Positions 1 to 6,726 of a stretch of 64,000 nucleotides of DNA are shown piece after piece. Below the pieces are notes generated by a model. That model was not told the origin of the DNA. It saw nothing but the letters and a program-made list of their open reading frames with translations, and did no database searches. Within the stretch, counting starts at the first letter, position 1. The number at the start of each line of letters is the position of its first letter. The DNA lies in contig NZ_JAFCJX010000005.1 in assembly GCF_018130695.1 (NCBI RefSeq), positions 62,001-126,000 on the forward strand, written 5' to 3'. The position numbers were made by a program, and so were the translations under genes. This DNA comes from Bradyrhizobium jicamae (lineage in GTDB: Bacteria > Pseudomonadota > Alphaproteobacteria > Rhizobiales > Xanthobacteraceae).

Positions 1-74
1 CGCTCCTGGATGGTTTCGGCGGATGCGGAGAATGAGAGAGAGGCAAGTGCCACAGTGATTGCGAGCTTGCGCAT
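1..74 (-). CDS. 5' end of an exported protein (partial)
   Basis: Only the first 24 codons are inside the window. The ATG is at 74-72 on the minus strand. The visible peptide begins MRKLAITVALASLSFSASA and continues ETIQE. This is a typical Sec signal peptide: two basic residues, a hydrophobic stretch, and a small-residue cleavage site after ASA. The mature protein is therefore periplasmic or secreted. It lies downstream of and on the same strand as the PQQ-dependent dehydrogenase gene, so a cytochrome c or another partner of that enzyme is plausible, but no domain is visible and this is only a guess from position. A strong terminator separates the two genes, so expression may depend on readthrough or on a promoter overlapping the terminator. 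Confidence 0.7.
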   Translation of the reverse strand, partial: MRKLAITVALASLSFSASAETIQE

Positions 75-107
75 CGATCCATCCTCACATGCATCGTTCA
101 AAAGAAA

Positions 108-135
108 ATCGGGGGCAGCGGGCGCTGCCCCCGAT
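108..135 (-). terminator. rho-independent terminator of the PQQ dehydrogenase gene
   Basis: A perfect 12-bp inverted repeat (ATCGGGGGCAGC / GCTGCCCCCGAT) with a 4-nt loop lies 13 nt past the stop of the dehydrogenase gene. On the minus strand the stem is followed by a T-rich stretch (TTTTCTTT). This is a canonical intrinsic terminator for leftward transcription. Confidence 0.85.
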
Positions 136-148
136 CGATCGCATCAGA

Positions 149-1423
149 TTACTGCGCCGCGACCTTCGGCTTGCCGTAGGTGATGCGGTAGACCGCGCCG
201 TTCCAGTCGTCGGAGACCAGCATCGAACCGTCCTTCAGCAGCATCACGTCGACGGGGCGGCCGACATATTTGTTGTCTTCGAGGAAGCCGGTGAGGAACG
301 GCTCCATCGACTTCACGGTGCCGTCCTTGTTCAGCTTGACGACGACGACGTCACCGCCCTGCTTCTGCGACTTGTTCCAGGAGCCGTGGCGCGCGATGAA
401 GATCGCGTTCTTGTAAGCCTTCGGGAACTGGCTTCCGGTGTAGAAGCGCATGCCGAGCGCTGCTGTATGCGGGCCCATCAGGCCGACCGGCGCGGTGTAG
501 TCCTTGCAGTTCTTGCCCCAGCCGAGCTCCTGGTCGATGATGTTGCCCTGATAGCAGAACGGCGCGCCGAAATCCTCGCCGGCCTTGGTGACGCGGTTGA
601 GCTCGTCCTCAGGCACCGTCTCCGACAGCCAGTCGCGGCCATTGTCGGTGAAGTACATCTGCTTGTTTTCCGGATTCCAGTCGAAGCCGACGCTGTTGCG
701 CACCCCGAGCGCGTAGACCTCGGCGCCGGAGCCGTCGAGATTCATGCGGCGGATCTGGCCGTGGGCGTCGTCATGCAGCACGTTGTTGCCGGGCTGACCG
801 ACCGGGACATAGAGCTTGTTGTCCGGGCCGATGGCGATGAACTTCCAGCCATGCGCCTCGTCCTTCGGCAGCTTGTCATAGATCACCGTCGGCTTCGGCG
901 GGTTGTCGAGGACGTCCTCGATCTTGTCGATCTTGGAGACCTGCGACAGCTCGGCGATGTAGAGCGTGCCGTCCTTGAACGCGACGCCGTTCGGGCGATA
1001 GAGGCCGGAGGCGATCACCTTGACCGAGCGTTTGCCGTCCTTGTTGACGATGGCATAGACCTTGTCGACGAGGCGGCTGCCGACGAACACGGTGCCCTTG
1101 TCGCCCTGCGCCAGCGAACGCGCGTTCGCCATGCCGGCGGCATAGACCTCGATGTTGAAGCCGGCCGGCACCTTGAGCTTGGCGAGCGGCAGCTTGTCGG
1201 GCGCGGACGGCAGCGGCGGCGGCGCAACCGGAGCGAGCTTGGCGGCCGCCTCATTGTCCGGACGTCCGATCATGGGCGAGCCCGGCGGCAGCGGCGCTGC
1301 GGTGGGTGCCGCGCCCGCCGCAGGCGGACTGGCGGGCTGTTGGGCGATCGCGGAAAGCGTGAAGGCACCGAAGAAGGCGCCGGCCAGCAACAGGCTGCGC
1401 GACGCAGACGAATGACGCATCAT
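149..1423 (-). CDS. exported PQQ-dependent sorbosone/sugar dehydrogenase
   Basis: A 424-residue protein that starts at ATG 1423 (MMRHSSASRS) with a good Shine-Dalgarno (AGGGGAG) 7 nt upstream; an in-frame extension further upstream has no support. Residues 1-27 are a signal peptide ending near AIAQ, then a Pro/Ala-rich linker to about residue 75, then a six-bladed beta-propeller of the soluble glucose/sorbosone dehydrogenase type. Recognisable stretches are RPNGVAF, DEAHGWKFIAIGPDNKLY with the likely catalytic His, and GVRNSVGFDWNP. Members of this family oxidise aldoses or sorbosone in the periplasm using PQQ and calcium and pass electrons to a cytochrome. The pqq biosynthesis operon 700 bp away on the other strand fits a PQQ-using enzyme. 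The exact substrate cannot be told from sequence. Confidence 0.85.
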   Translation of the reverse strand: MMRHSSASRSLLLAGAFFGAFTLSAIAQQPASPPAAGAAPTAAPLPPGSPMIGRPDNEAAAKLAPVAPPPLPSAPDKLPLAKLKVPAGFNIEVYAAGMANARSLAQGDKGTVFVGSRLVDKVYAIVNKDGKRSVKVIASGLYRPNGVAFKDGTLYIAELSQVSKIDKIEDVLDNPPKPTVIYDKLPKDEAHGWKFIAIGPDNKLYVPVGQPGNNVLHDDAHGQIRRMNLDGSGAEVYALGVRNSVGFDWNPENKQMYFTDNGRDWLSETVPEDELNRVTKAGEDFGAPFCYQGNIIDQELGWGKNCKDYTAPVGLMGPHTAALGMRFYTGSQFPKAYKNAIFIARHGSWNKSQKQGGDVVVVKLNKDGTVKSMEPFLTGFLEDNKYVGRPVDVMLLKDGSMLVSDDWNGAVYRITYGKPKVAAQ

Positions 1424-1500
1424 GGTGTTTCTCCCCTGGACGGAAGCCGTCTTCCTGGCGCTGGCGCGCCGGCGGCTTTTCCGGGGTCGCAGTCTCCGAG

Positions 1501-1514
1501 TTTGTCCGGACAAA
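1501..1514. promoter_or_regulatory. 14-bp perfect palindrome upstream of the PQQ dehydrogenase gene
   Basis: TTTGTCCGGACAAA is a perfect palindrome lying about 80 nt upstream of the dehydrogenase start codon in the 155-nt gap before the neighbouring gene. Its size and position suit a dimeric repressor or activator site. No regulator gene is visible next to it. Confidence 0.35.
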
Positions 1515-1578
1515 TGCAATCGGAAACATTTCGGAATCGGCGCGGGCCGGCGGTGTTGGCGCCAGCTCGCGCTGCGGA

Positions 1579-1836
1579 TCAATGCCGTGTGACGGAGCGG
1601 TCCGGCGACTCCAGGATCGCCTCCGTGAACGGAAATTCCAGCACGATATCGCCGTCGTCATCGGTGACCTCGATGACGGCATTCAGCAGCGCCCCGTCGG
1701 CGCCCTCGGTCTTCAGCAGCTCGCGGATCATCGCCCGCGCCATCTCCCAGGCGCGGTCGGGATCCCTGAGGATTTCGCCATCAGGATCGGAGATCAGCTC
1801 GTCGCCGATACGGGTGTTGAAGAAATAGCGGGGCAT
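1579..1836 (-). CDS. DUF6894 family small protein
   Basis: An 85-residue protein starting MPRYFFNTRIGDE at ATG 1836. The start was chosen because the family begins with this PRYFFNTR-type stretch; an in-frame extension upstream to 1920 is not family-like. The rest is acidic (SDPDGEILRDPDRAWEMARAM), then a hydrophobic/acidic C-terminal part. DUF6894 proteins are very common in Bradyrhizobium and related genera, often in many paralogous copies, and have no established function. It is on the same strand as the PQQ dehydrogenase gene, 155 nt upstream of it, with a palindrome in between, so the two are probably separate transcription units. It is expected to be cytoplasmic because no signal peptide or membrane segment is seen. 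Confidence 0.8.
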   Translation of the reverse strand: MPRYFFNTRIGDELISDPDGEILRDPDRAWEMARAMIRELLKTEGADGALLNAVIEVTDDDGDIVLEFPFTEAILESPDRSVTRH

Positions 1837-2139
1837 CGGCGGAACTCGGCTCGGGTTCGGGTGGGTGAAGCGGCTAATCGTCACCAGGACCTTGGGAGGA
1901 AGGCTTGCGGCCCCGCCCAAAGCTCAAGATCACTATTCCCGCTGGCACGAACAACAGGAAAAACGTCTGATCCCACGGGGTTTTGAGGGGAACGCGCGCA
2001 CAACTCCGTGAGCGGACCATCGCAGCGCAACATGATTTGCGCAGCGCAACGTTGCGAAAAATTTAAGTGGCGAACTTTTCCAGCCGAAGTACCTTAGTGT
2101 GAGGGCGGAAATTCGTCCGGTCGCAAATGGAGAGCCAAA
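1837..2139. other. intergenic region, divergent control region of the pqq operon
   Basis: This 303-nt gap lies between the minus-strand DUF6894 gene and plus-strand pqqA. It carries no credible gene. It holds a cluster of TTGCG-type half-sites at 2021-2056 and, just before pqqA, a purine-rich ribosome-binding stretch (GGAGAG). No confident -35/-10 pair was recognised. Confidence 0.6.
2021..2056. promoter_or_regulatory. repeated TTGCG half-sites upstream of pqqA
   Basis: The 11-mer CGCAGCGCAAC occurs at 2021-2031 and again at 2040-2050, start-to-start distance 19 nt. The second copy runs into a perfect 12-bp palindrome, CGCAACGTTGCG (2045-2056). Together there are four TTGCG half-sites in alternating orientation about 85-120 nt before pqqA. 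This looks like an operator array, but the binding protein is unknown. Confidence 0.35.
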
Positions 2140-2220
2140 ATGGCCTGGAAAGCACCGAAGATCGTCGAAGTGTCGGTCGGCATGGAAATCAACATGTATA
2201 TGTGCGCCACCCGCAAGTAA
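2140..2220 (+). CDS. pqqA: PQQ precursor peptide PqqA
   Basis: A 26-residue peptide, MAWKAPKIVEVSVGMEINMY followed by MCATRK. It is the ribosomally made substrate of PQQ biosynthesis. The Glu and Tyr that are cross-linked and become the PQQ backbone are present in the family E-x3-Y spacing at Glu16 and Tyr20 (MEINMY). The start ATG at 2140 has a GGAG ribosome site 8 nt upstream. The gene heads the pqqABCDE cluster. A 148-nt leader separates it from pqqB, longer than any other gap in the operon. As known for other PQQ producers, this may allow pqqA to be made in excess of the enzymes, though that is inference here. Confidence 0.97.
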   Translation: MAWKAPKIVEVSVGMEINMYMCATRK

Positions 2221-2248
2221 GCGGACGCGTCCTATACAGGTTAGCGCA

Positions 2249-2311
2249 GGTGGACGTCCGGGCGTTGACGCGCTCCCGCTGAGGGATCGTGGTTCAAGTC
2301 CGGGCTCCACC
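2249..2311 (+). other. tRNA-like 3'-half and acceptor-like pairing between pqqA and pqqB
   Basis: The stretch GGTTCAAGTCC (2291-2301) is a good match to a tRNA T-arm, and it is followed by CTCCACC. That segment can pair 6 of 7 positions with GGTGGAC at 2249-2255, as an acceptor stem would. The interior does not fold into convincing D and anticodon arms and the total is only 63 nt, so a working tRNA is unlikely. A short T-run follows at 2317-2323. It may be a decayed tRNA, an attachment-site relic, or a chance match forming the pqqA 3' stem. Confidence 0.2.
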
Positions 2312-2326
2312 TTCGATTTTTTTGGC

Positions 2327-2341
2327 ACCCCTTTCAGGGGT
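2327..2341 (+). promoter_or_regulatory. small hairpin before pqqB
   Basis: ACCCC / GGGGT with a 5-nt loop lies just after a T7 run (2317-2323) and 27 nt before the pqqB start. It could limit readthrough from pqqA into pqqB or protect the pqqA transcript. Only five base pairs, so support is weak. Confidence 0.3.
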
Positions 2342-2368
2342 CTGTGAAGTCGCGCCGGGGGACGGTTC

Positions 2369-3298
2369 ATGCTTCGCATCGTCGTCCTGGGTGCTGCCGC
2401 CGGTGGTGGCGTTCCGCAGTGGAACTGCGGCTGCGACGTCTGTCGCAAGGCGCGCAGCGATTATCCCGAGCTGCAGAGCACGCAGGCCTCCATCGCGTTC
2501 AGTCGCGATGGTGCGCACTGGTTCCTGGTCAACGCCTCACCCGACCTGCGCCAGCAACTGATCGCGACGCCGCAGCTTCATCCGAAGGCGGGCGAGCTGC
2601 GCCATACGCCGATCGCGGGCGTGATCCTGACCAACAGCGAGATCGATGCCGTCACCGGGCTATTGTCGATGCGCGAGGGCTCGCCCTTCGCGATCTACGC
2701 CCATGAGCGCGTGCTCTCGATCCTAAAGTCCAACAGCATCTTCAACGTGCTGAGCGAGAAGAACGTCAAGCGCATCGCAATCGACGTCGACCGCGCCTTT
2801 GAGCCCGCCCTGCCCGACGGCTCGCCCTCCGGCATCGAGGTGCTGCCGTTCGAGGTTCCCGGCAAGGGGGCCTGGTATCTCGAAGGCAAGGCGCATCCGG
2901 CCGGCGCCGACGGGGTCGGCGATACTTTGGGCCTGCGCATTGCGGACAAGGCCAGCGGCAAATATTTCTACTTCCTGGCCGCCTGCGCGCGGGTCACCGA
3001 TGACGTGCGGCAACGCATCACCGGCGCGCCGCTGGTGTTCTTCGACGGCACGGTGTGGCGCGACGACGAGCTGATCGTGGCGGGGCTCGGCAACAAGACC
3101 GGTCAGGGCATGGGACATATCGCGATGTCGGGCGATCACGGTGCGATCGAAAGCCTCGCGGCCCTCGACATCGGACGAAAAGTGTTTTTGCATATCAACA
3201 ATTCCAACCCGGCGCTGCTTGGGACCTCGGCTGAACGCAAGGCGACTGAGCGCGCGGGATGGCAGATTCCCTCCGATGGAACGGAGATCGTGCTGTGA
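2369..3298 (+). CDS. pqqB: PQQ biosynthesis protein PqqB
   Basis: A 309-residue protein of the metallo-beta-lactamase fold, the usual family length. The N-terminus MLRIVVLGAAAGGGVPQWNC is characteristic, and the NCGCDVC cluster that follows is the family's zinc-binding cysteine knuckle. PqqB acts in the cytoplasm in PQQ synthesis; work on other PqqB proteins indicates it hydroxylates the tyrosine-derived ring of the PqqA cross-link. The start ATG at 2369 is preceded by GGGGGA. The stop overlaps the pqqC start region, so the two are translationally coupled. No signs of truncation are seen. Confidence 0.95.
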   Translation: MLRIVVLGAAAGGGVPQWNCGCDVCRKARSDYPELQSTQASIAFSRDGAHWFLVNASPDLRQQLIATPQLHPKAGELRHTPIAGVILTNSEIDAVTGLLSMREGSPFAIYAHERVLSILKSNSIFNVLSEKNVKRIAIDVDRAFEPALPDGSPSGIEVLPFEVPGKGAWYLEGKAHPAGADGVGDTLGLRIADKASGKYFYFLAACARVTDDVRQRITGAPLVFFDGTVWRDDELIVAGLGNKTGQGMGHIAMSGDHGAIESLAALDIGRKVFLHINNSNPALLGTSAERKATERAGWQIPSDGTEIVL

Positions 3299-4074
3299 AT
3301 ATGGTGCCGACCACTGGGATGACCGCGCTGACCATCGGCAAGGGCATCCAGCTCAATTCCGCCGAGGAGATGGAAGCGACGCTGCGCACGATCGGCGCGA
3401 CGCGCTATCACAGCCTGCATCCGTTCCACCGCCTGCTGCACGGCGGCAAGCTCAACAAGGGCCAGGTGCAGGCCTGGGCGCTGAACCGCTACTACTACCA
3501 GAGCACGATCCCGCTGAAGGACGCGATGGTGATCTCGCGCTTCCGCGACCGCGCCACCCGCGTCGAGTGGCGGCACCGCATCGAGGATCATGACGGCGAC
3601 ATCGGCAGCGAAGGCGGCATCGAGCGCTGGCTCAAGCTGACCGAGGGCCTCGGCCTCGACACATCTTACGTGGAATCGACCGAGGGCATTCTGCCGGCGA
3701 CGCGGTTTGCGGTGGAAGCCTATGTGCATTTCTGCCGTGACCGCACGCCGCTGGAGGCGATCGCCTCTTCTCTGACTGAGTTGTTCGCGCCGAACCTGCA
3801 TGAGGAGCGCATCTCGGGAATGCTGAAGCACTACGACTTCGTCAACCCCGACATCATGAGCTATTTCAGCCGCCGCCTGACCCAGGCGCCGCGCGATGCC
3901 GGCTTTGCGCTTGAGTACGTCAAGCAGCACGCCAGGACGCCGGCCGAGCGCGAGTCGGTCTGCAATGCGCTGATCTTCAAGACCAACGTGCTGTGGGTGC
4001 AGCTCGACGCGCTCTATCATGCCTATGTCAACGACAACATTCCGCCCGGCGCGTTCGTGCCGAAGTCGAGCTAG
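3295..4074 (+). CDS. pqqC: pyrroloquinoline-quinone synthase PqqC
   Basis: A protein of about 259 residues that performs the last step of PQQ synthesis: ring closure and oxygen-dependent oxidation of AHQQ, without a cofactor. It has the all-helical heme-oxygenase-like fold. Conserved stretches include RYHSLHPFHRLLHGGKLNKG, WALNRYYYQ, RVEWRHRIEDHDG and HEERI. I place the start at GTG 3295, which overlaps the pqqB stop (GTGA) and has ACGGAG 8 nt upstream; ATG 3301 two codons later is the alternative. Unlike Methylobacterium, where pqqC and pqqD are fused, the gene here is separate. pqqD follows 9 nt after the stop. Confidence 0.95.
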   Translation: MNMVPTTGMTALTIGKGIQLNSAEEMEATLRTIGATRYHSLHPFHRLLHGGKLNKGQVQAWALNRYYYQSTIPLKDAMVISRFRDRATRVEWRHRIEDHDGDIGSEGGIERWLKLTEGLGLDTSYVESTEGILPATRFAVEAYVHFCRDRTPLEAIASSLTELFAPNLHEERISGMLKHYDFVNPDIMSYFSRRLTQAPRDAGFALEYVKQHARTPAERESVCNALIFKTNVLWVQLDALYHAYVNDNIPPGAFVPKSS

Positions 4075-4083
4075 GGGCAAATC

Positions 4084-4392
4084 ATGGCAGGCCGCAACAT
4101 CAGCGTCAGCGAGACCAGCCGGCCGAAGCTGCCGCGCCATGCCAGGCTGAAATTCGACGAGACGCGAAAGGTCTGGGTGATCCTGGCGCCGGAGCGCGTA
4201 CTGGCGCCGGACGAGATCGCGGTGGAAGTGCTGCAGCTTTGCGACGGCGAGCGCAGCGTCTCCGACATCGCCGGTCTGCTGGCGGAGAAATACGCCGCGC
4301 CGCGCGAGGCTATTGCGACCGACGTGGTTGCCATGCTGCAGGATCTGGCCGACAAGGGCTTTCTCACCGAAGCGCGCGAGAAAACACCATGA
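4084..4392 (+). CDS. pqqD: PqqA-binding chaperone PqqD
   Basis: A 102-residue small winged-helix peptide chaperone. PqqD binds the PqqA peptide and delivers it to the radical-SAM enzyme PqqE. The family features are RLKFDETRKVWVILAPERV, then EIAVEVLQLCDGERSVSDIAGLLAEKY near the middle, and DLADKGFL at the end. The stop overlaps the pqqE start by 4 nt (ATGA), which fits the known need for close stoichiometry between PqqD and PqqE. The start ATG at 4084 follows the pqqC stop by 9 nt with GGGGC upstream. Confidence 0.95.
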   Translation: MAGRNISVSETSRPKLPRHARLKFDETRKVWVILAPERVLAPDEIAVEVLQLCDGERSVSDIAGLLAEKYAAPREAIATDVVAMLQDLADKGFLTEAREKTP

Positions 4393-5618
4393 GTGATACG
4401 CTCGCTGACAACACCGCCAAGACCGGCCCGAGCGACGGGCTCGCCGTGCTGGAGAGCCGCCGCTCGCCGGCCGAGACCTACGGCATTCCGCTGGCCGTAC
4501 TCCTCGAAGTGACGCATCGCTGCCCGCTGCAATGCCCCTATTGCTCCAACCCGGTCGAGCTCGACCGCGGCAGCACGGAGCTCACCACCGAGGAATGGAA
4601 GAAAGTCCTGAGCGAGCTCGCCGAGCTCGGCGTGCTGCAGATCCATTTCTCCGGCGGCGAGCCGACCGCGCGCAAGGACATCGTCGAGCTGGTGCAGCAT
4701 GCGACCGATGTCGGACTGTATTCCAACCTGATCACCTCGGCGGTGCTGCTGACAAAGGACAAACTCTCCGCGCTGGCGGATGCCGGCCTCTGCCACGTCC
4801 AGATCAGCTTCCAGGGCAATGAGTCCATCGTTGCCGATCGTGTCGCCGGACTGAAGGATGCGCACCGCAAGAAGCTCGAAGTCGCGAAATGGACGCGCGA
4901 GCTGGAGCTGCCGCTCACCGTGAATGCGGTGATGCATCGGCAGAATCTGCATCAGCTCGCCGACATCATCCAGATGGCTGTTAATCTCGACGCCGACCGG
5001 CTCGAGGTCGCCAACGTGCAATATTACGGCTGGGCGCTGAAGAACCGCGCCGCGCTGATGCCGACCATCGCGCAGATCGAGGAGACCAGCCGCATCGTCG
5101 AGGAAGCGCAGGTGCGGCTGAAGGGTACGCTGGCGATCGACTATGTGGTGCCGGACTATTACGCGCTGCGGCCGAAGAAATGCATGGGTGGCTGGGGCCG
5201 GCAGTTCTTCAACATCTCGCCGGCCGGCAAAGTGCTGCCGTGTCATGCGGCCGAGAGCATCACCGGGCTCGAATTCGAGTCGGTCCGCTCCAACCATTCG
5301 ATTGCCTGGATCTGGCAGAACTCGGAAGCCTTCAACCGCTATCGCGGCACAGGCTGGATGCCCGAGCCGTGCAAGTCCTGCGAGTTCCGCGAGGAAGATT
5401 TCGGCGGCTGCCGCTGCCAGGCCTTTGCGCTGACGGGCGATGCCGGCAATACCGATCCGGCCTGCACGCTGTCGCCGATGCATGAGAAGATCTTCAAGCT
5501 CGCCGAGACCGAGGCCGCGGCCGAGCAGAACCGCTTCCTCTATCGCAACTTCGCCGGCGGCACGCTGGAGACGGAGCACGGCCAGGACAACGGCCAGGAC
5601 AACGGCCATGGCGCCTGA
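4389..5618 (+). CDS. pqqE: PqqA peptide cyclase, radical SAM enzyme PqqE
   Basis: A 409-residue radical-SAM/SPASM enzyme that forms the carbon-carbon bond between Glu16 and Tyr20 of PqqA. The SAM-binding [4Fe-4S] motif is CPLQCPYC (Cys45, Cys49, Cys52), followed by the HFSGGEP glycine-rich SAM site. The C-terminal SPASM region carries the auxiliary-cluster cysteines in KKCMGGWG, LPCHAAE, CKSCEFREEDFGGCRC and DPAC. The start ATG lies within the pqqD stop (ATGA), so translation is coupled; there is a longer open frame upstream but it runs through pqqD. The C-terminal tail has a short repeat (GQDNGQDNG). The next gene begins inside the last 11 nt. Confidence 0.97.
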   Translation: MSDTLADNTAKTGPSDGLAVLESRRSPAETYGIPLAVLLEVTHRCPLQCPYCSNPVELDRGSTELTTEEWKKVLSELAELGVLQIHFSGGEPTARKDIVELVQHATDVGLYSNLITSAVLLTKDKLSALADAGLCHVQISFQGNESIVADRVAGLKDAHRKKLEVAKWTRELELPLTVNAVMHRQNLHQLADIIQMAVNLDADRLEVANVQYYGWALKNRAALMPTIAQIEETSRIVEEAQVRLKGTLAIDYVVPDYYALRPKKCMGGWGRQFFNISPAGKVLPCHAAESITGLEFESVRSNHSIAWIWQNSEAFNRYRGTGWMPEPCKSCEFREEDFGGCRCQAFALTGDAGNTDPACTLSPMHEKIFKLAETEAAAEQNRFLYRNFAGGTLETEHGQDNGQDNGHGA

Positions 5619-6591
5619 TGCCGATGCCGGCACGGCGTCGCGACGTTCCGAACCATTCACACCATTGACGACAGAGATGCTCGATGTCGGCGACAGCCAC
5701 ACGCTTTATGTGGAGAGCGTCGGGCGCGAGGGCGGCATTCCCGCGGTCTATCTGCATGGCGGGCCCGGCAGCGGCTGCCAGCCCGATCATCGCCGCCTGT
5801 TCGATCCCGAGAGATTCCACGCCGTGCTGTTCGACCAGCGCGGCTGCGGCCGCAGCCGCCCGAAGGGCAGCCGCGAGCACAACACGACAGCGCATCTGAT
5901 CGCGGACATGGAAAAGATCCGGCAGACATTCGGCTTCGAACGCTGGATGGTGGTTGGCGGCTCCTGGGGCGCGACGCTGGCGCTGGCCTACGCGCAGGCG
6001 CATCCCGATCGCGTCAGCGGCATCGTGCTGCGCGCGACTTTCCTCGGCACCAGGCAGGAGGTCGAGAGCGGCTTTCAGCACACTTTGCCCTGCTTCTATC
6101 CCGGCCTCTACGAGGACTTCCTCAGCCTGCTGCCGCCCGAAGAGCGCGCGCAGCCGGTTGCCGCCTACTACCGCCGCATCCTCTATCCCGATCCTGCCGT
6201 GCATGGCCCGGCCGCGCGGGCCTGGCAGGAGACCGAGCGCATCCTCTCGGAACACGCGCCGAACAAGACACGGCTCGATCTCGCCGCGATCGCCTCATCC
6301 AGCACGCTGCCGTCGACGCCCTACATGGAGGCGCATTATTTCGTCAACGACAGCTTCATGGCACCCAACCAGCTGATGATGAATGCCACCCGCCTCGCCG
6401 GCATTCCCGGCATCATCGTGCAGGGCCGTTACGACCTGCTGTGCCCGCCGGCGATCTCGCACGCGCTCTCCGCGCGCTGGCCGGGCAGCGAGATCCGCAT
6501 CATCGACGGCGCCGGCCACATGCTCTACGACCCCGGCATCCGGAATGCGGTGATGAGGGCGATCGCGGATGTGGGGTCGAAGATCGCTTGA
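5608..6591 (+). CDS. pip: prolyl aminopeptidase linked to pqq
   Basis: A 327-residue alpha/beta hydrolase of the proline iminopeptidase family (S33). The oxyanion motif HGGPGSG is at residues 50-56. The nucleophile is Ser119 in GGSWG. The remaining catalytic residues are Asp276 in GRYDLL and His304 in GAGHML, so the triad is complete. The start ATG 5608 overlaps the end of pqqE by 11 nt and has AGGA 8 nt upstream, so the gene is part of the pqq operon. There is no pqqF-type protease in the window. A role in trimming peptides left after cross-linked PqqA is cut is therefore an attractive inference, but the enzyme family normally removes N-terminal proline from short peptides and a housekeeping role is equally possible. 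Confidence 0.9.
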   Translation: MAPDADAGTASRRSEPFTPLTTEMLDVGDSHTLYVESVGREGGIPAVYLHGGPGSGCQPDHRRLFDPERFHAVLFDQRGCGRSRPKGSREHNTTAHLIADMEKIRQTFGFERWMVVGGSWGATLALAYAQAHPDRVSGIVLRATFLGTRQEVESGFQHTLPCFYPGLYEDFLSLLPPEERAQPVAAYYRRILYPDPAVHGPAARAWQETERILSEHAPNKTRLDLAAIASSSTLPSTPYMEAHYFVNDSFMAPNQLMMNATRLAGIPGIIVQGRYDLLCPPAISHALSARWPGSEIRIIDGAGHMLYDPGIRNAVMRAIADVGSKIA

Positions 6592-6632
6592 GCTGCAGAT
6601 TTCTCTTTAGCCCGCACCGCCTGCTCGCAGAG

Positions 6633-6711
6633 GCCGGTGAGCTATAGGACTCCTCGCTATAACTCAGAATTTGCGGAATCATGAGCTATAGAAGGGGTCT
6701 CTATAGCTCAT
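6633..6711. terminator. two related hairpins between convergent genes
   Basis: A 12-bp perfect inverted repeat (ATGAGCTATAGA at 6681-6692, TCTATAGCTCAT at 6700-6711, 7-nt loop) lies between the convergent peptidase and DUF1501 genes. A second, imperfect hairpin just before it (about 6637-6665) uses the same core, TGAGCTATAG with CTATAACTCA. They probably act as a bidirectional terminator. The repeated core suggests duplication of one element. Confidence 0.6.
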
Positions 6712-6726
6712 GACTTGGAACTGCAA

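Noticed and set aside
59..1828. 589-codon open frame opposite the PQQ dehydrogenase
   Set aside because: Mirror of the minus-strand gene; its product is Arg/Val-rich without features, and the minus-strand frame has a signal peptide, ribosome site and terminator.
2249..2323. tmRNA or a functional tRNA
   Set aside because: No tag reading frame, no 5' acceptor downstream for a permuted tmRNA, and no D or anticodon arms with a T33 and paired stem.
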